A stretch of 62,479 nucleotides of DNA from a virus. Where the stretch lies: the IMG/VR virus record IMGVR_UViG_3300045257_000499, positions 1 through 62,479 of that record; one strand, given 5' to 3'. The translations under genes were made by a program, and so were the position numbers. How positions within the stretch are numbered: position 1 is the stretch's first letter; each line of letters opens with the position of its first letter. Below, piece by piece: positions 14,352 to 21,962 of this stretch. Under the pieces are notes generated by a model, which saw nothing but the letters and a program-made list of their open reading frames with translations, did no database searches and was not told where the DNA came from.

Positions 14352-14819
14352 ATGAGGTTTTGGATTCGGCTCGTGGTCGACATCCTCATCGGCCTCGCGA
14401 TCCTTCTGGTGATCGGCTTGGTCTTCGGCGTGTGGTTCGGCATCCGCACTGCCCACGGCCGCGACCTCGGCCAGTGGGGTAACGCCGACCCGGCGATCTC
14501 GCGGTGGTTCAAGTCGCTCCAGCAGCCGGACGTCGAAGCGTCGTGCTGCGGCGAGGCCGACGCCTACTGGGCAGACGGATTCGATTCCAACAAAGACGGG
14601 AACTATATCGCGATCATCACGGATGAGCGCGACGACACCGCACTCGTGCGGCGCCACATCCCGGTCGGCACGCGCATCACGATCCCGAAAGAAAAGGTCA
14701 AGTGGGACCAAGGCAACCCGACCGGCCACGGCGTCGTGTTCGTCGCGTCGACTGACTACGACGCGAACACCCCGCAGGGGTTCTGGGTCTACTGCTACGT
14801 GCCGCCGGGAGGGGCGTGA
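14352..14819 (+). CDS. Membrane-anchored or exported hypothetical phage protein (155 aa)
   Basis: A strong N-terminal hydrophobic helix (residues 5-30, LVVDILIGLAILLVIGLVFG) is followed by a soluble domain with a CC pair (EASCCGEADAYWAD) and beta strands. The soluble part probably faces the periplasm. First gene of its unit with a CCCTACCA leader. Similar small proteins are common in alphaproteobacterial phages, but no function is known. Confidence 0.75.
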   Translation: MRFWIRLVVDILIGLAILLVIGLVFGVWFGIRTAHGRDLGQWGNADPAISRWFKSLQQPDVEASCCGEADAYWADGFDSNKDGNYIAIITDERDDTALVRRHIPVGTRITIPKEKVKWDQGNPTGHGVVFVASTDYDANTPQGFWVYCYVPPGGA

Positions 14820-14820
14820 G

Positions 14821-14967
14821 ATGTGGACGGTGTTTTATCTGAAGTGGCCGCGGGATGGCTGGGCTGCGTTCGGCGTGTGCGGATACCAGGATTGTTGCGA
14901 GGTGTTCGGGACGGCCGAGCAGGTCCTCCTCCTCGGGCTGACGTACGCCGAGGCGGCGGGGCTGTGA
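14821..14967 (+). CDS. Hypothetical small phage protein (48 aa)
   Basis: The ATG comes 1 base after the previous stop, and upstream is GGGAGGGGCGTGAG. Contains FGVCGYQDCCEVFG and a short C-terminal helix. No family recognised. Confidence 0.55.
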   Translation: MWTVFYLKWPRDGWAAFGVCGYQDCCEVFGTAEQVLLLGLTYAEAAGL

Positions 14968-14985
14968 GCCCCGGGAGGGGCGGTG

Positions 14986-15168
14986 ATGGCGACGGCGCAG
15001 CAAATCGAGAGGGCAGCGCAAGCCATATGGATCGCGCGGCGCGCCAAGCTCGCGCTGCAAGGCGTCACCAGGGCGTGCCTGCCGTGGTCGCAGGAAGACG
15101 AGAGGGTGAAGGAGGCGGTGCGGCTCGAGGCGGCCGCGGCTCTCAATAGCTACGAGGAGGCGGAATGA
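14986..15168 (+). CDS. Hypothetical small helical protein (60 aa)
   Basis: The ATG at 14986 is preceded by GGGAGGGGCGGTG. Helical protein (QQIERAAQAIWIARRAKLALQ) similar in size and shape to small phage accessory proteins. The stop overlaps the next ATG. Confidence 0.6.
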   Translation: MATAQQIERAAQAIWIARRAKLALQGVTRACLPWSQEDERVKEAVRLEAAAALNSYEEAE

Positions 15169-15386
15169 GCAAGCGAACCAAACAAGTTACGTGGCGTGAC
15201 GCCGAGCTCGGCGTGCTGCGTACGTGCTGGGGACGCATCTCGTTGCTGTCGATCGCGGAGCGGCTTGGCTGGCGCCGCTCTGTCAATGCGCTGCTCGGCA
15301 AGGCTCTGCGGATCGGGCTCTCGGTGAAGCCATACCGCGAAGCCTACGCGCAGAGCCCGTACCGAAACGCGGTGCTCGTGTCGTGA
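15165..15386 (+). CDS. Small HTH-like DNA-binding protein (73 aa)
   Basis: Residues 10-50 (WRDAELGVLRTCWGRISLLSIAERLG, then RSVNALLGKALRIGL) have the layout of a SANT/GcrA-like helix-turn-helix. It is a candidate transcription regulator given its place in the early block. The partner site is unknown; the GTTGNCAAC palindrome is one possibility. Confidence 0.6.
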   Translation: MSKRTKQVTWRDAELGVLRTCWGRISLLSIAERLGWRRSVNALLGKALRIGLSVKPYREAYAQSPYRNAVLVS

Positions 15387-15505
15387 GGTCGTCGACGGGA
15401 CAATCCCTGGTTCCTGCCGGGGCTGCAACGCTGTTTCGCTGAGGCGCCTGGCAGCGGCCGTGAGCGCCGTCGTGGCGCGTCTGCTGGATCTCGGAGGGGG
15501 AAGTG

Positions 15506-15910
15506 ATGGGAGAGAACCTGCACGCCGATGGATGCCTCGAAGTGGGCATCGGGGAGGGGGCGTCGGTTGACGGCACGCTCTACCTCAATGGCAAGCAACT
15601 GCCGGTCCATGACGTGCGGCTGGGGCACGCCGGCCCGGTCGAAGCGGTCAAGTTGTGGCAGCTCATCGTGAACGCGCGCCAGCTCGTCATCGACGGCGGC
15701 GGCTCGCGCTCGCGCGCGGTCGAGTTCGTGCGGCGCGCGGTCGTTGACGCCTTCGGCGATTACCCGCTCACGGTCGTCAACACGAGCGGCGAGACCTGGT
15801 CGTTGAACGGTGTCATCGAGACGCCCGGGCGCGCCGGCTACCTTACGGTGCTCTGCGCCGACGACGGCGGCCGCTACGCGCTGCACCTGCCCGACTCGAT
15901 TGTGGAGTGA
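15506..15910 (+). CDS. Hypothetical phage protein (134 aa)
   Basis: The ATG follows GGAGGGGGAAGTG. A beta-rich first half (SVDGTLYLNGKQLPVHDVRLG) is followed by a helix and LTVVNTSGETWSLNGVIETPG. No family recognised. The 119-base gap before it holds no gene. Confidence 0.7.
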   Translation: MGENLHADGCLEVGIGEGASVDGTLYLNGKQLPVHDVRLGHAGPVEAVKLWQLIVNARQLVIDGGGSRSRAVEFVRRAVVDAFGDYPLTVVNTSGETWSLNGVIETPGRAGYLTVLCADDGGRYALHLPDSIVE

Positions 15911-15916
15911 CCAGGC

Positions 15917-16228
15917 GTGAGCAAACCCTCCGGCCTGCGCCACCGCGACGACAATCTCTGGAGCCGCAGTCACGCCTACCGCAAAGGCTACCACGCTGGC
16001 CGCATGGACGAGCGCGAAGACAAGATGGCGCGCCCGGTGCTGATTCAGTTTCGTTTTGAGGACGGCCGCGTGGTCAATCTCAACGAAGCTGTTGGCAACT
16101 TGGCGAAAGTTGGACTCAAGATCGTTCCGGTCGATCAGCCTGACATGCAACCCCGACTCAGAGCGGGGGAAGTCCCTACCGAGGAGACAGCATGTCGGAC
16201 ACCAAATACTACGTCGTCGGCTTCTTGA
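15917..16228 (+). CDS. Hypothetical phage protein (103 aa)
   Basis: GTG start. A basic, Tyr/His-rich N-terminus (LWSRSHAYRKGYHAGRMDERE) is typical of small phage peptides with an RxxY..GYxxG pattern. It then contains FEDGRVVNLNEAVGNLAKVG. Its last 37 bases overlap the Nudix gene, including the CCCTACCG leader, so the C-terminus may be shorter in reality. It also contains a copy of the GTTGGCAAC palindrome. Confidence 0.55.
   Translation: MSKPSGLRHRDDNLWSRSHAYRKGYHAGRMDEREDKMARPVLIQFRFEDGRVVNLNEAVGNLAKVGLKIVPVDQPDMQPRLRAGEVPTEETACRTPNTTSSAS
16089..16100. promoter_or_regulatory. Operator-like palindrome inside a coding region (CTGTTGGCAACT)
   Basis: Twelve bases identical to the intergenic copies at 14075 and 59366. 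It lies inside the 103-aa ORF, about 100 bases upstream of the Nudix gene start, so it could regulate that gene or be coincidental. Confidence 0.35.
16151..16181 (+). promoter_or_regulatory. Leader module: hairpin plus CCCTACCG
   Basis: A CCCCG/CGGGG stem (16151-16155 with 16164-16168) is followed by CCCTACCG (16174-16181) and GAGGAG, 10 bases before the Nudix ATG at 16192. Confidence 0.5.
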
Positions 16229-16653
16229 GGGAGAAGGCCACCGGCGACGTCATCTTCATTCGCAAACAAAAGCCGCAGTGGCAGAAGGGCAGGCTCAACG
16301 GCGTCGGCGGGAAGATCGAACAGGGCGAGACGCCGCTTCAGGCGATGGCTCGCGAGTTCCACGAGGAAGTCGGCTTCGAGCACAGGGAGTGGCGCCAGTT
16401 TGCGCTCCTGACGGATCGCACGCCCAGCGATAACCGCTCGGTCGTCTACTGCTTCGCAGCCGAGGTCGATGAGTTTCCGGGCTGGCCGGATCAAGACCTG
16501 CCCCGGCGCGTGACGGACGTAGGCGAGGGGATCGAGCTGCACGATCCGCTCAAAATCCCCGGCCGGCTCGACATCATTCCGAACCTGGCGTGGCTCGTGC
16601 CGCTCGCGTTTTTCGATCAAGACGCGCCGGTGGTGGTCGCACAGGCGGCTTGA
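16192..16653 (+). CDS. Nudix hydrolase (153 aa)
   Basis: The Nudix box spans residues 40-62 (GGKIEQGETPLQAMAREFHE then EVGF), matching the Gx5Ex7REuxEExGu signature. The N-terminus VVGFLREKATGDVIFIRKQ is the usual first strand of MutT-type enzymes. It likely hydrolyses a nucleoside diphosphate linked to another group. In phages such enzymes clean up oxidised or excess (d)NTPs or decap RNA. Good GAGGAG ribosome site and CCCTACCG leader. The neighbouring deaminase gene suggests a nucleotide-metabolism cluster. Confidence 0.9.
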   Translation: MSDTKYYVVGFLREKATGDVIFIRKQKPQWQKGRLNGVGGKIEQGETPLQAMAREFHEEVGFEHREWRQFALLTDRTPSDNRSVVYCFAAEVDEFPGWPDQDLPRRVTDVGEGIELHDPLKIPGRLDIIPNLAWLVPLAFFDQDAPVVVAQAA

Positions 16654-16660
16654 GTTCGCT

Positions 16661-17605
16661 GTGACCGAGACCTGCCCGGCCTGCCGAGGCGAGAGCGCCG
16701 ACATGGCTAACCCTCCTTGTGACCAGTGTCACTGCACGGGGCGGCAGTCGCGCACGATGAAGTGGGATCGCCGCTTTCTGCGCATGGCGTGCGAGGTGTC
16801 GACCTGGTCGAAGGACCCGAGCACGAAGGTTGGCGCCGTCATCGTCGACGCCGAGCGTAACCCGGTCAGCTGGGCGTTCAACGATTTCCCGCACGGCATC
16901 GAGTCGACGGAGGAGCGCTGGAACGACCGGCCGACCAAATACGGGCTGGTGCTACACGCCGAAGTCGGCGCCATCCTCAAAGGCGACCGCGCGCGCATGC
17001 GCGGCGCGACGCTGTATGTCTCGGGCGCGCCGCCGTGCGCCGATCAGTGCGCTCGCCCGATCATCGCGGCCGGCATCCTGCGCGTGGTGGGACCGCACCG
17101 GCCGTGGAAGGGGCGCGAGGAAGACTGCCAGCGCGGTGCGGACATGCTGCGCGAGGCCGGCATCGAAATCAGCTACGTCGACTTGCCGCTGGATGGTCGC
17201 TTCGTCGGCATCGACATGGGTAAGCCGGGCGACGACACGACCGTCGTAACAACGATCGAGCACGGAGTCGTAACCGGCGTTCTGGTCGATCCGCCGCGCG
17301 AGTATCTCGAGATGCTCGAGCGCGACGCGTCCAGCGAACGCTTCCGCGACCTGTATCTGCAAACGCCGGTGCCCGCCGACATCGTCGTGGTGGGCCAGTC
17401 AGAGGCTCGCGCGCGCCGCTGGGCCGAGAAGAACATGAAACACTCGTTCGATGTCATGTCGTTCGAGCAACTCGTGGCTGCTCGCCCGGCGCGTCGGTAC
17501 GCGGCGGCCCTCGTTGTCGACCATCCGTCGGCAACGCTTGATCTTCCTGCTCTCGACGCGGCGCTGCGCAGCCTCGCTGATGTTGTCGAAGTTCATCGAG
17601 GGTGA
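16661..17605 (+). CDS. dCMP deaminase-like protein with N-terminal Cys cluster and C-terminal extension (314 aa)
   Basis: GTG start 7 bases after the Nudix gene. Residues 5-28 hold CPAC and CDQCHC, a small zinc-ribbon-like cluster. Residues 34-175 are a deoxycytidylate deaminase domain with zinc ligands and catalytic Glu in HAE (99-101) and PPCADQC (125-130). This domain usually ends the protein at 140-180 residues. Here 135 further residues begin GRFVGIDMGKPGDDTT, shaped like an RNase-H-fold start, and match no family known to me. It would supply dUMP for dTTP synthesis. The extension is unexplained. Confidence 0.85.
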   Translation: MTETCPACRGESADMANPPCDQCHCTGRQSRTMKWDRRFLRMACEVSTWSKDPSTKVGAVIVDAERNPVSWAFNDFPHGIESTEERWNDRPTKYGLVLHAEVGAILKGDRARMRGATLYVSGAPPCADQCARPIIAAGILRVVGPHRPWKGREEDCQRGADMLREAGIEISYVDLPLDGRFVGIDMGKPGDDTTVVTTIEHGVVTGVLVDPPREYLEMLERDASSERFRDLYLQTPVPADIVVVGQSEARARRWAEKNMKHSFDVMSFEQLVAARPARRYAAALVVDHPSATLDLPALDAALRSLADVVEVHRG

Positions 17606-17607
17606 CC

Positions 17608-17943
17608 ATGGAAAACGTCTTCGATTTACAGCGCCGCCGGGCTCTCGCCCCGGCCGCAAAGCCGAAGGGGCCGCCCGAGTTCATGCTCCGCCTGCCTCAC
17701 GCCGGCAACGTGGGGCGCGTCGATCAAGTCCAGTTGCCCAAGGCGGAGCTCAAAGCCGCGTTCGAGGCGATGCGCGGGTTCAAGCGCATAGCCGAGCGCG
17801 CCGGCGAGTTCTCGAAGGTCGCGTGGTTCCTGCGCGCGGCCGTGCCTGAGATCGACGTAGACAAGGCCGTCGCGGTCGGGATCTGCATCTCGACCTGGAT
17901 CATCACGGGCGAAATGCCAAAGACCGAAAAGGAAGGCCAATGA
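17608..17943 (+). CDS. Hypothetical phage protein (111 aa)
   Basis: The ATG at 17608 follows GAGGGTGACC. Basic N-terminus, then helical segments (LKAAFEAMRGFKRIAERAG; VDKAVAVGICISTWIITG) giving a possible membrane-associated amphipathic helix. No family recognised. The stop overlaps the next ATG. Confidence 0.65.
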   Translation: MENVFDLQRRRALAPAAKPKGPPEFMLRLPHAGNVGRVDQVQLPKAELKAAFEAMRGFKRIAERAGEFSKVAWFLRAAVPEIDVDKAVAVGICISTWIITGEMPKTEKEGQ

Positions 17944-18125
17944 CGCCGCAGGAAAAGAGCTGGCTCGCGCTGGCCTTCATTCTTCTGATGGGTGCCGCTG
18001 GCGCGCTCGCCACACGTTGGCTCCTCAACAAGTTCGACAGCAAGTTCGACAAGTCCAACTCCGGCTCCGAAGACGCCGCCGCTCTCGCAGTCGAGGAAAC
18101 CGAAACGGCGGCGGGGAGGTGGTAA
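17940..18125 (+). CDS. Small single-pass membrane protein (61 aa)
   Basis: One hydrophobic helix (LALAFILLMGAAGALAT) near the N-terminus and a charged acidic tail. The ATG overlaps the upstream stop. It could be an inner-membrane accessory protein. Function unknown. Confidence 0.65.
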   Translation: MTPQEKSWLALAFILLMGAAGALATRWLLNKFDSKFDKSNSGSEDAAALAVEETETAAGRW

Positions 18126-18127
18126 CC

Positions 18128-18433
18128 ATGTTCAAAATCATCATCGCCGCTGCCGCGCTCATCGCGGCCGCAGCCCTCACGCAAACCGCGCCGGCGCAGA
18201 CGATCGCCCACCGCTATCCGGTCTATCCGCCGAAGGCGCGGCCGAGCGCGGAAGACAGCGCGCCGCAGCTTACGGTGGATGCGCTCAAGGGCGCGCTCTC
18301 GCTCTCCGGCTTCAAAATCGGCGCGCAGTTTCCGATTGGCCAGTGGCAATACCGGGTCACGCGGTTTGATCTGCGGGCCGGCCGCAACGCCGGCGAGTTC
18401 GTCGCCGACGTCGTCGTCGTTCCTGTCCGGTGA
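18128..18433 (+). CDS. Exported hypothetical protein (101 aa)
   Basis: A clear signal peptide (MFKIIIAAAALIAAAALTQT, cleavage near APAQT) is followed by a small soluble domain containing LKGALSLSGFKIGAQFPIG. The start has GGGGAGGTGG upstream. Likely periplasmic. No family recognised. Confidence 0.7.
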   Translation: MFKIIIAAAALIAAAALTQTAPAQTIAHRYPVYPPKARPSAEDSAPQLTVDALKGALSLSGFKIGAQFPIGQWQYRVTRFDLRAGRNAGEFVADVVVVPVR

Positions 18434-18633
18434 CCGCCGTCTCCGCCCGTTGCAGCGCCGATATCGCCGCGATGCTCGGCGCGCGGTGCTTCGTCCCCGG
18501 GATGCACAACCCATCATTCGCGGCGGCGACCGTGAAGTCCGGCCGCTGCATCCTGCTCCACGCGCACGAGGGCACGATGTGGTTATGGCCGGTTGTGCAG
18601 GAAATGCGGCACGTCAAAAGAACAATCCGGTGA
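18430..18633 (+). CDS. Hypothetical small phage protein (67 aa)
   Basis: GTG start overlapping the upstream stop (GTGA). Small Cys-containing protein (ARCSADIAAMLGARCFVPG; GRCILLHAHEG). No family recognised. Confidence 0.5.
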   Translation: MTAVSARCSADIAAMLGARCFVPGMHNPSFAAATVKSGRCILLHAHEGTMWLWPVVQEMRHVKRTIR

Positions 18634-18663
18634 TAAGCCGACCGCTGACCCAAGAGAACGGAA

Positions 18664-19419
18664 ATGGCTCAACTCATCGCCGACCTCGGCGCGAACCTTG
18701 CGCTTTACAAGGTGCATGTCGACGAGCTGGTCGAACAAGACATCAACGCTCACGTCATGTCGCCCGAGATGTTCGAGCGGCTGGCGGCGAACGTCAAGAG
18801 GGAGCAGCGACTCGAGCAGCTCCCCTTCACGGTGGCGCGGCCCACCGGCAAGTTCGAGCTTATCAGCGGTCACCACCGCGTGCGCGCCGCGCGCACCGCC
18901 GGCCTGGTCGAAATCTACGTGCTTGCCGACACGCGCGATCTCTCGCGCTCGACGACTGTGGCGAAACAACTGGCGCACAACTCGATCTTCGGCCGCGACG
19001 ATCCGCAGACCCTCGCCAAGCTCTATGACGAACTCGACAGCATCGAAGACATCATGGAGTCCTTCCTCAAGCCCGAGGACTTCGACGACGTGAAGCAGCT
19101 CTCGCGCGCGGAGATCACGGACATTTCGGTTGCGATCCCGTGGAAGCACCTCACGCTGGTGTTCGTCCCGCGCACCATGGACGCGCTCGACCGGATCGAC
19201 GCCTGGGTGAAAAAGACGCCGAAGGAAACCGACACCATCGGCGTGGTGGCGCACGAAATCCTCGAACGCTTCCGCGCCGCAGCGCTCTCGCTCGGCCGCA
19301 CCGAGGACATCCGCTCGCTCGGCGCGATCATGACCCGCATGACCGAGATCGTCGAGGGGCATATCGCAGCAAGCGCTCCGCCCGAGCTGCCGCTCGCTGA
19401 GGAGACGGAGACGGCTTGA
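18664..19419 (+). CDS. ParB/Srx-type nuclease-domain protein (251 aa)
   Basis: The N-terminal 75 residues match the ParB/Srx fold: HVDELVEQDINAHVMSPEMF, then the nucleotide-binding GHHRVRAARTAGL (residues 60-73). The rest is helical with no recognisable CTD of chromosomal ParB. In phages such proteins sit just upstream of the terminase and are thought to be DNA-binding or nicking factors. GGAA ribosome site. It directly precedes the small terminase, coupled by a 1-base overlap. A ParA-like ATPase occurs 7 kb away (26355), not beside it. Confidence 0.8.
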   Translation: MAQLIADLGANLALYKVHVDELVEQDINAHVMSPEMFERLAANVKREQRLEQLPFTVARPTGKFELISGHHRVRAARTAGLVEIYVLADTRDLSRSTTVAKQLAHNSIFGRDDPQTLAKLYDELDSIEDIMESFLKPEDFDDVKQLSRAEITDISVAIPWKHLTLVFVPRTMDALDRIDAWVKKTPKETDTIGVVAHEILERFRAAALSLGRTEDIRSLGAIMTRMTEIVEGHIAASAPPELPLAEETETA

Positions 19420-19934
19420 TGAACGAGCGGATCATCACCCCCGACGTTCCCAAGCCGCCTAGCTGGCTCGAGGATGACGCCAAGCGCAAGTGGTATGAGC
19501 TGATGGGCTCTATCGATCGCGGCCGTGTACGGGGCGCAGCGCTCGATACCTTGGCATTGTACTGTCAGACATACGCCGCGTGGCGCAAGTCGGCCGAGGC
19601 GCTGCAAACCCAAAGCATCATCCTGAAGGATCAAGCCGGGCGCGTGGTCGCGAACCCGCACGTGCAGGCGCGCGACGCGACGGGAAAGCAGCTCAACGAG
19701 CTCGCGAAGCAGCTCGGCATCCGCCCCGATCACCTGATGGCCAAGGTCACTCCCTGGGAGGATGTGGCGGCCATCCTCGCAGACGACGAAGAAGAAGAAA
19801 ATGACGGAGCAATCCCAGCTCCCGGCGACCACTCCGCCGGAGGACAACAAGCGCCCCGTGCCGATCCGGAGGCCGTTCTGGACCCTGGAGAAGGTCAAGC
19901 CGGTTCTGATCGCGACTGCGGGAAGCGCGGCTGA
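19419..19934 (+). CDS. terS: Terminase small subunit, P27 family
   Basis: The ATG at 19419 is used. Residues 10-95 (KPPSWLEDDAKRKWYELM, LDTLALYCQTYAAW, NPHVQARDATGKQLNELAKQ, LGIRPDH) follow the P27-type small terminase pattern. This subunit recognises phage DNA for packaging by the large subunit. After residue 128 the sequence turns into a Gly/Asp/Pro-rich tail that shares 134 bases with the next gene in another frame. The true end may be earlier in evolutionary terms, but no stop occurs until 19932. Confidence 0.8.
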   Translation: MNERIITPDVPKPPSWLEDDAKRKWYELMGSIDRGRVRGAALDTLALYCQTYAAWRKSAEALQTQSIILKDQAGRVVANPHVQARDATGKQLNELAKQLGIRPDHLMAKVTPWEDVAAILADDEEEENDGAIPAPGDHSAGGQQAPRADPEAVLDPGEGQAGSDRDCGKRG

Positions 19935-20418
19935 GACCGCGCGGCGGCTCGCCAAAGCGTACGGCCGCAAGTGCTCGCGCCAAACGGTCTGGCGTCTGAT
20001 TCAAGACAACCCCGAGCTTCAGCGCATCCTGCAAGAGGTCGACGAAGCCACGCTCGACATCGCCGAGCGCACGATTCGCGACGGCGTGCTCGCCGGCGAC
20101 AAGGACGCCACCCGCTTCTTCCTGATGACGAAGGGAAAGGATCGCGGCTGGACGAAGCGTGTTGAAAGCACTGGCGCGAACGGCGGCCCGCAGCAGCACG
20201 AGCATATCCACAGGGTCGCGCACCAGACTCCACCCGGCTTCCTCGAGAGTCTCTCGCCGGACGAGTTCGAGGCTTACTGGGCTTTGAAAGAAAAAGAAGC
20301 GGCATTCAATGCAGCCCCACCTCAACCAGCCCCAAGCCTACCGGCCCCAGCCGACTCAGGCACCGCTCCCGCGGTCGCACCTGACCGAGATGGAGCTGGT
20401 GAGGACAGAGAGGGCTGA
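19801..20418 (+). CDS. HTH phage protein, possible second small-terminase-like factor (205 aa)
   Basis: The ATG at 19801 lies inside the small terminase gene. Residues 26-70 (FWTLEKVKPVLIATAGSAAETARRLAKAYG, then SRQTVWRLIQDNP; split here) form a resolvase/terminase-type helix-turn-helix. They are followed by a helical region (VDEATLDIAERTIRDGVLAG) and a Pro-rich tail. The tail overlaps the large terminase gene by 110 bases. It could recognise packaging sites together with TerS. Two overlapping DNA-binding genes before TerL is unusual. Confidence 0.7.
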   Translation: MTEQSQLPATTPPEDNKRPVPIRRPFWTLEKVKPVLIATAGSAAETARRLAKAYGRKCSRQTVWRLIQDNPELQRILQEVDEATLDIAERTIRDGVLAGDKDATRFFLMTKGKDRGWTKRVESTGANGGPQQHEHIHRVAHQTPPGFLESLSPDEFEAYWALKEKEAAFNAAPPQPAPSLPAPADSGTAPAVAPDRDGAGEDREG

Positions 20419-21952
20419 GCGGAAGCTCAACTTCTTCATCCGTGAAGGCTGGCGCTATGTCGAGCCGGCGGCGTTCTCGTCGAACTGGCACATCGACTGC
20501 ATGTGCGAGCACTATGAGGCGATCGCACTCGGTCAGCTCAAGCGCGTGATTTTCGTGTTGCCGCCGCGGCACATGAAGTCGCTCGGCGGCAACGTGTTCT
20601 TTCCGCCGTGGGTCTGGGCGCAGGACCCGGAGCGCCATCCGATCAAACGGGAGCTGATGAATCACGGCTTCCAGGTCACCCCCGGGATGTTCCGCGGCCC
20701 CGGCGTCAAGTTCGCCTACCTCTCCTATGCCCAAGATCTCTCCAACGAGCATTCGGTCAAATCTCGCCAGCTGATCGACTCGTCCTGGTATCAGGAGCGC
20801 TGGGGGCATCGCTTCAAGCTGCGCGACGACTCCAATCGCATCACACGCTTCGACACCATCGAGGGCGGCCACCGCCTGGCGCTGGCGTTCGGCGGCAAGA
20901 TCACCGGCTTCGGCGCCGACATCATCAACATCGACGACGCGCACAACATCAAGGACGTCGAGTCCGATCCGGTGCGCGAGGAAGTGCTCCGCGTCTGGGA
21001 CGAGGTGCTACCCACGCGTTTGAACGATCCGAAGACCGGCGTCTTCATCGTCTCGATGCAGCGGTCGCACCCGCGAGACCTCATCGGCCATATCCTGGCG
21101 AAGGACGGTGCCTATCACTTGGTCGACGTCTCCGAGCGCAAGAGTTGGACTGTGGTGTGCTTGCCGGCGCGCTACGAGCCGGACCACCCGACGCCGTTGC
21201 GCACCCTCACGGTCAACTCGAAGACCGGGCATCCGTGGCAGGACCCGCGCGCGCCCGGCGAACCGTTGTGGCAAGAGCGGTTCCCCGATGACGTGCTCGC
21301 CGACTGGTTCAAGAGCATGACGTCGCACGCCGCGGCCGGGCAGCTCCAGCAGCGTCCGACCGCTCGTGAAGGCGGCATGTTCAAGAAACACTGGTGGGGC
21401 GCGCCGGTCACGGCTGCGCCGGCGGCGGCTTCGTTCAACCGCGTGCGCGCCTGGGACTTGGCGGGCACGGAGGAATCAAACAAGGCGGACCCGGATTGGA
21501 CGGTCGGCGCACTCATGTCACGCGATCCGACCACCAACATCATCTACATCGAGGACGTGATTCGCTTCCGCGGCACGCCCGGCGAGGTCGAGAAAAACAT
21601 CCTCGCCGCGGCCGGGCGCGATACGCGCGCAACCCGCATCCGCCTTCCTCGCGATCCCGGACAGGCCGGCAAGTTTCAGGTTGCGCATCTCGCCGGCAAG
21701 CTCGCCGGCTGGATCGTGCATCCGGAGTCGGAATCGCAGGGCAAGACGGTGCGCGCCGAGCCCTACGCGGCGCAAGTCGAGGCCGGAAACGTCAGGCTCG
21801 TGGCGGGTCCGTGGAATGAGGAGTTCGTCAACGAGCACGCGGCGTTCCCCAACGCACATCACGACGACCAAGTTGACGCGTCGAGCGGCGGCTTCCGTGT
21901 CCTGTGTTCGATCCCGCAGCAAACTCTCACCGGAACCATGAGTCAGCACTAA
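20309..21952 (+). CDS. terL: Terminase large subunit (547 aa)
   Basis: Packaging motor ATPase and nuclease. The Walker-A-like segment is at residues 84-92 (LPPRHMKSL), Walker B at 205-212 (IINIDDAH), the first nuclease acidic residue in AWDLAGTEE (381-389) and the C-terminal nuclease metal site in HHDDQVDA (517-524). Length is normal for the family. The ATG at 20309 is used. An internal ATG at 20390 would avoid most of the overlap with the HTH gene but has no better ribosome site. The protein cuts DNA and threads it through the portal encoded next. Confidence 0.93.
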   Translation: MQPHLNQPQAYRPQPTQAPLPRSHLTEMELVRTERAERKLNFFIREGWRYVEPAAFSSNWHIDCMCEHYEAIALGQLKRVIFVLPPRHMKSLGGNVFFPPWVWAQDPERHPIKRELMNHGFQVTPGMFRGPGVKFAYLSYAQDLSNEHSVKSRQLIDSSWYQERWGHRFKLRDDSNRITRFDTIEGGHRLALAFGGKITGFGADIINIDDAHNIKDVESDPVREEVLRVWDEVLPTRLNDPKTGVFIVSMQRSHPRDLIGHILAKDGAYHLVDVSERKSWTVVCLPARYEPDHPTPLRTLTVNSKTGHPWQDPRAPGEPLWQERFPDDVLADWFKSMTSHAAAGQLQQRPTAREGGMFKKHWWGAPVTAAPAAASFNRVRAWDLAGTEESNKADPDWTVGALMSRDPTTNIIYIEDVIRFRGTPGEVEKNILAAAGRDTRATRIRLPRDPGQAGKFQVAHLAGKLAGWIVHPESESQGKTVRAEPYAAQVEAGNVRLVAGPWNEEFVNEHAAFPNAHHDDQVDASSGGFRVLCSIPQQTLTGTMSQH

Positions 21953-21962
21953 GAACAAGAAG

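Noticed and set aside
15387-15505. Possible tRNA in the 119-base gap before 15506 (a CCTGGTTC-like T arm)
   Set aside because: No acceptor, D or anticodon arms could be paired around it.
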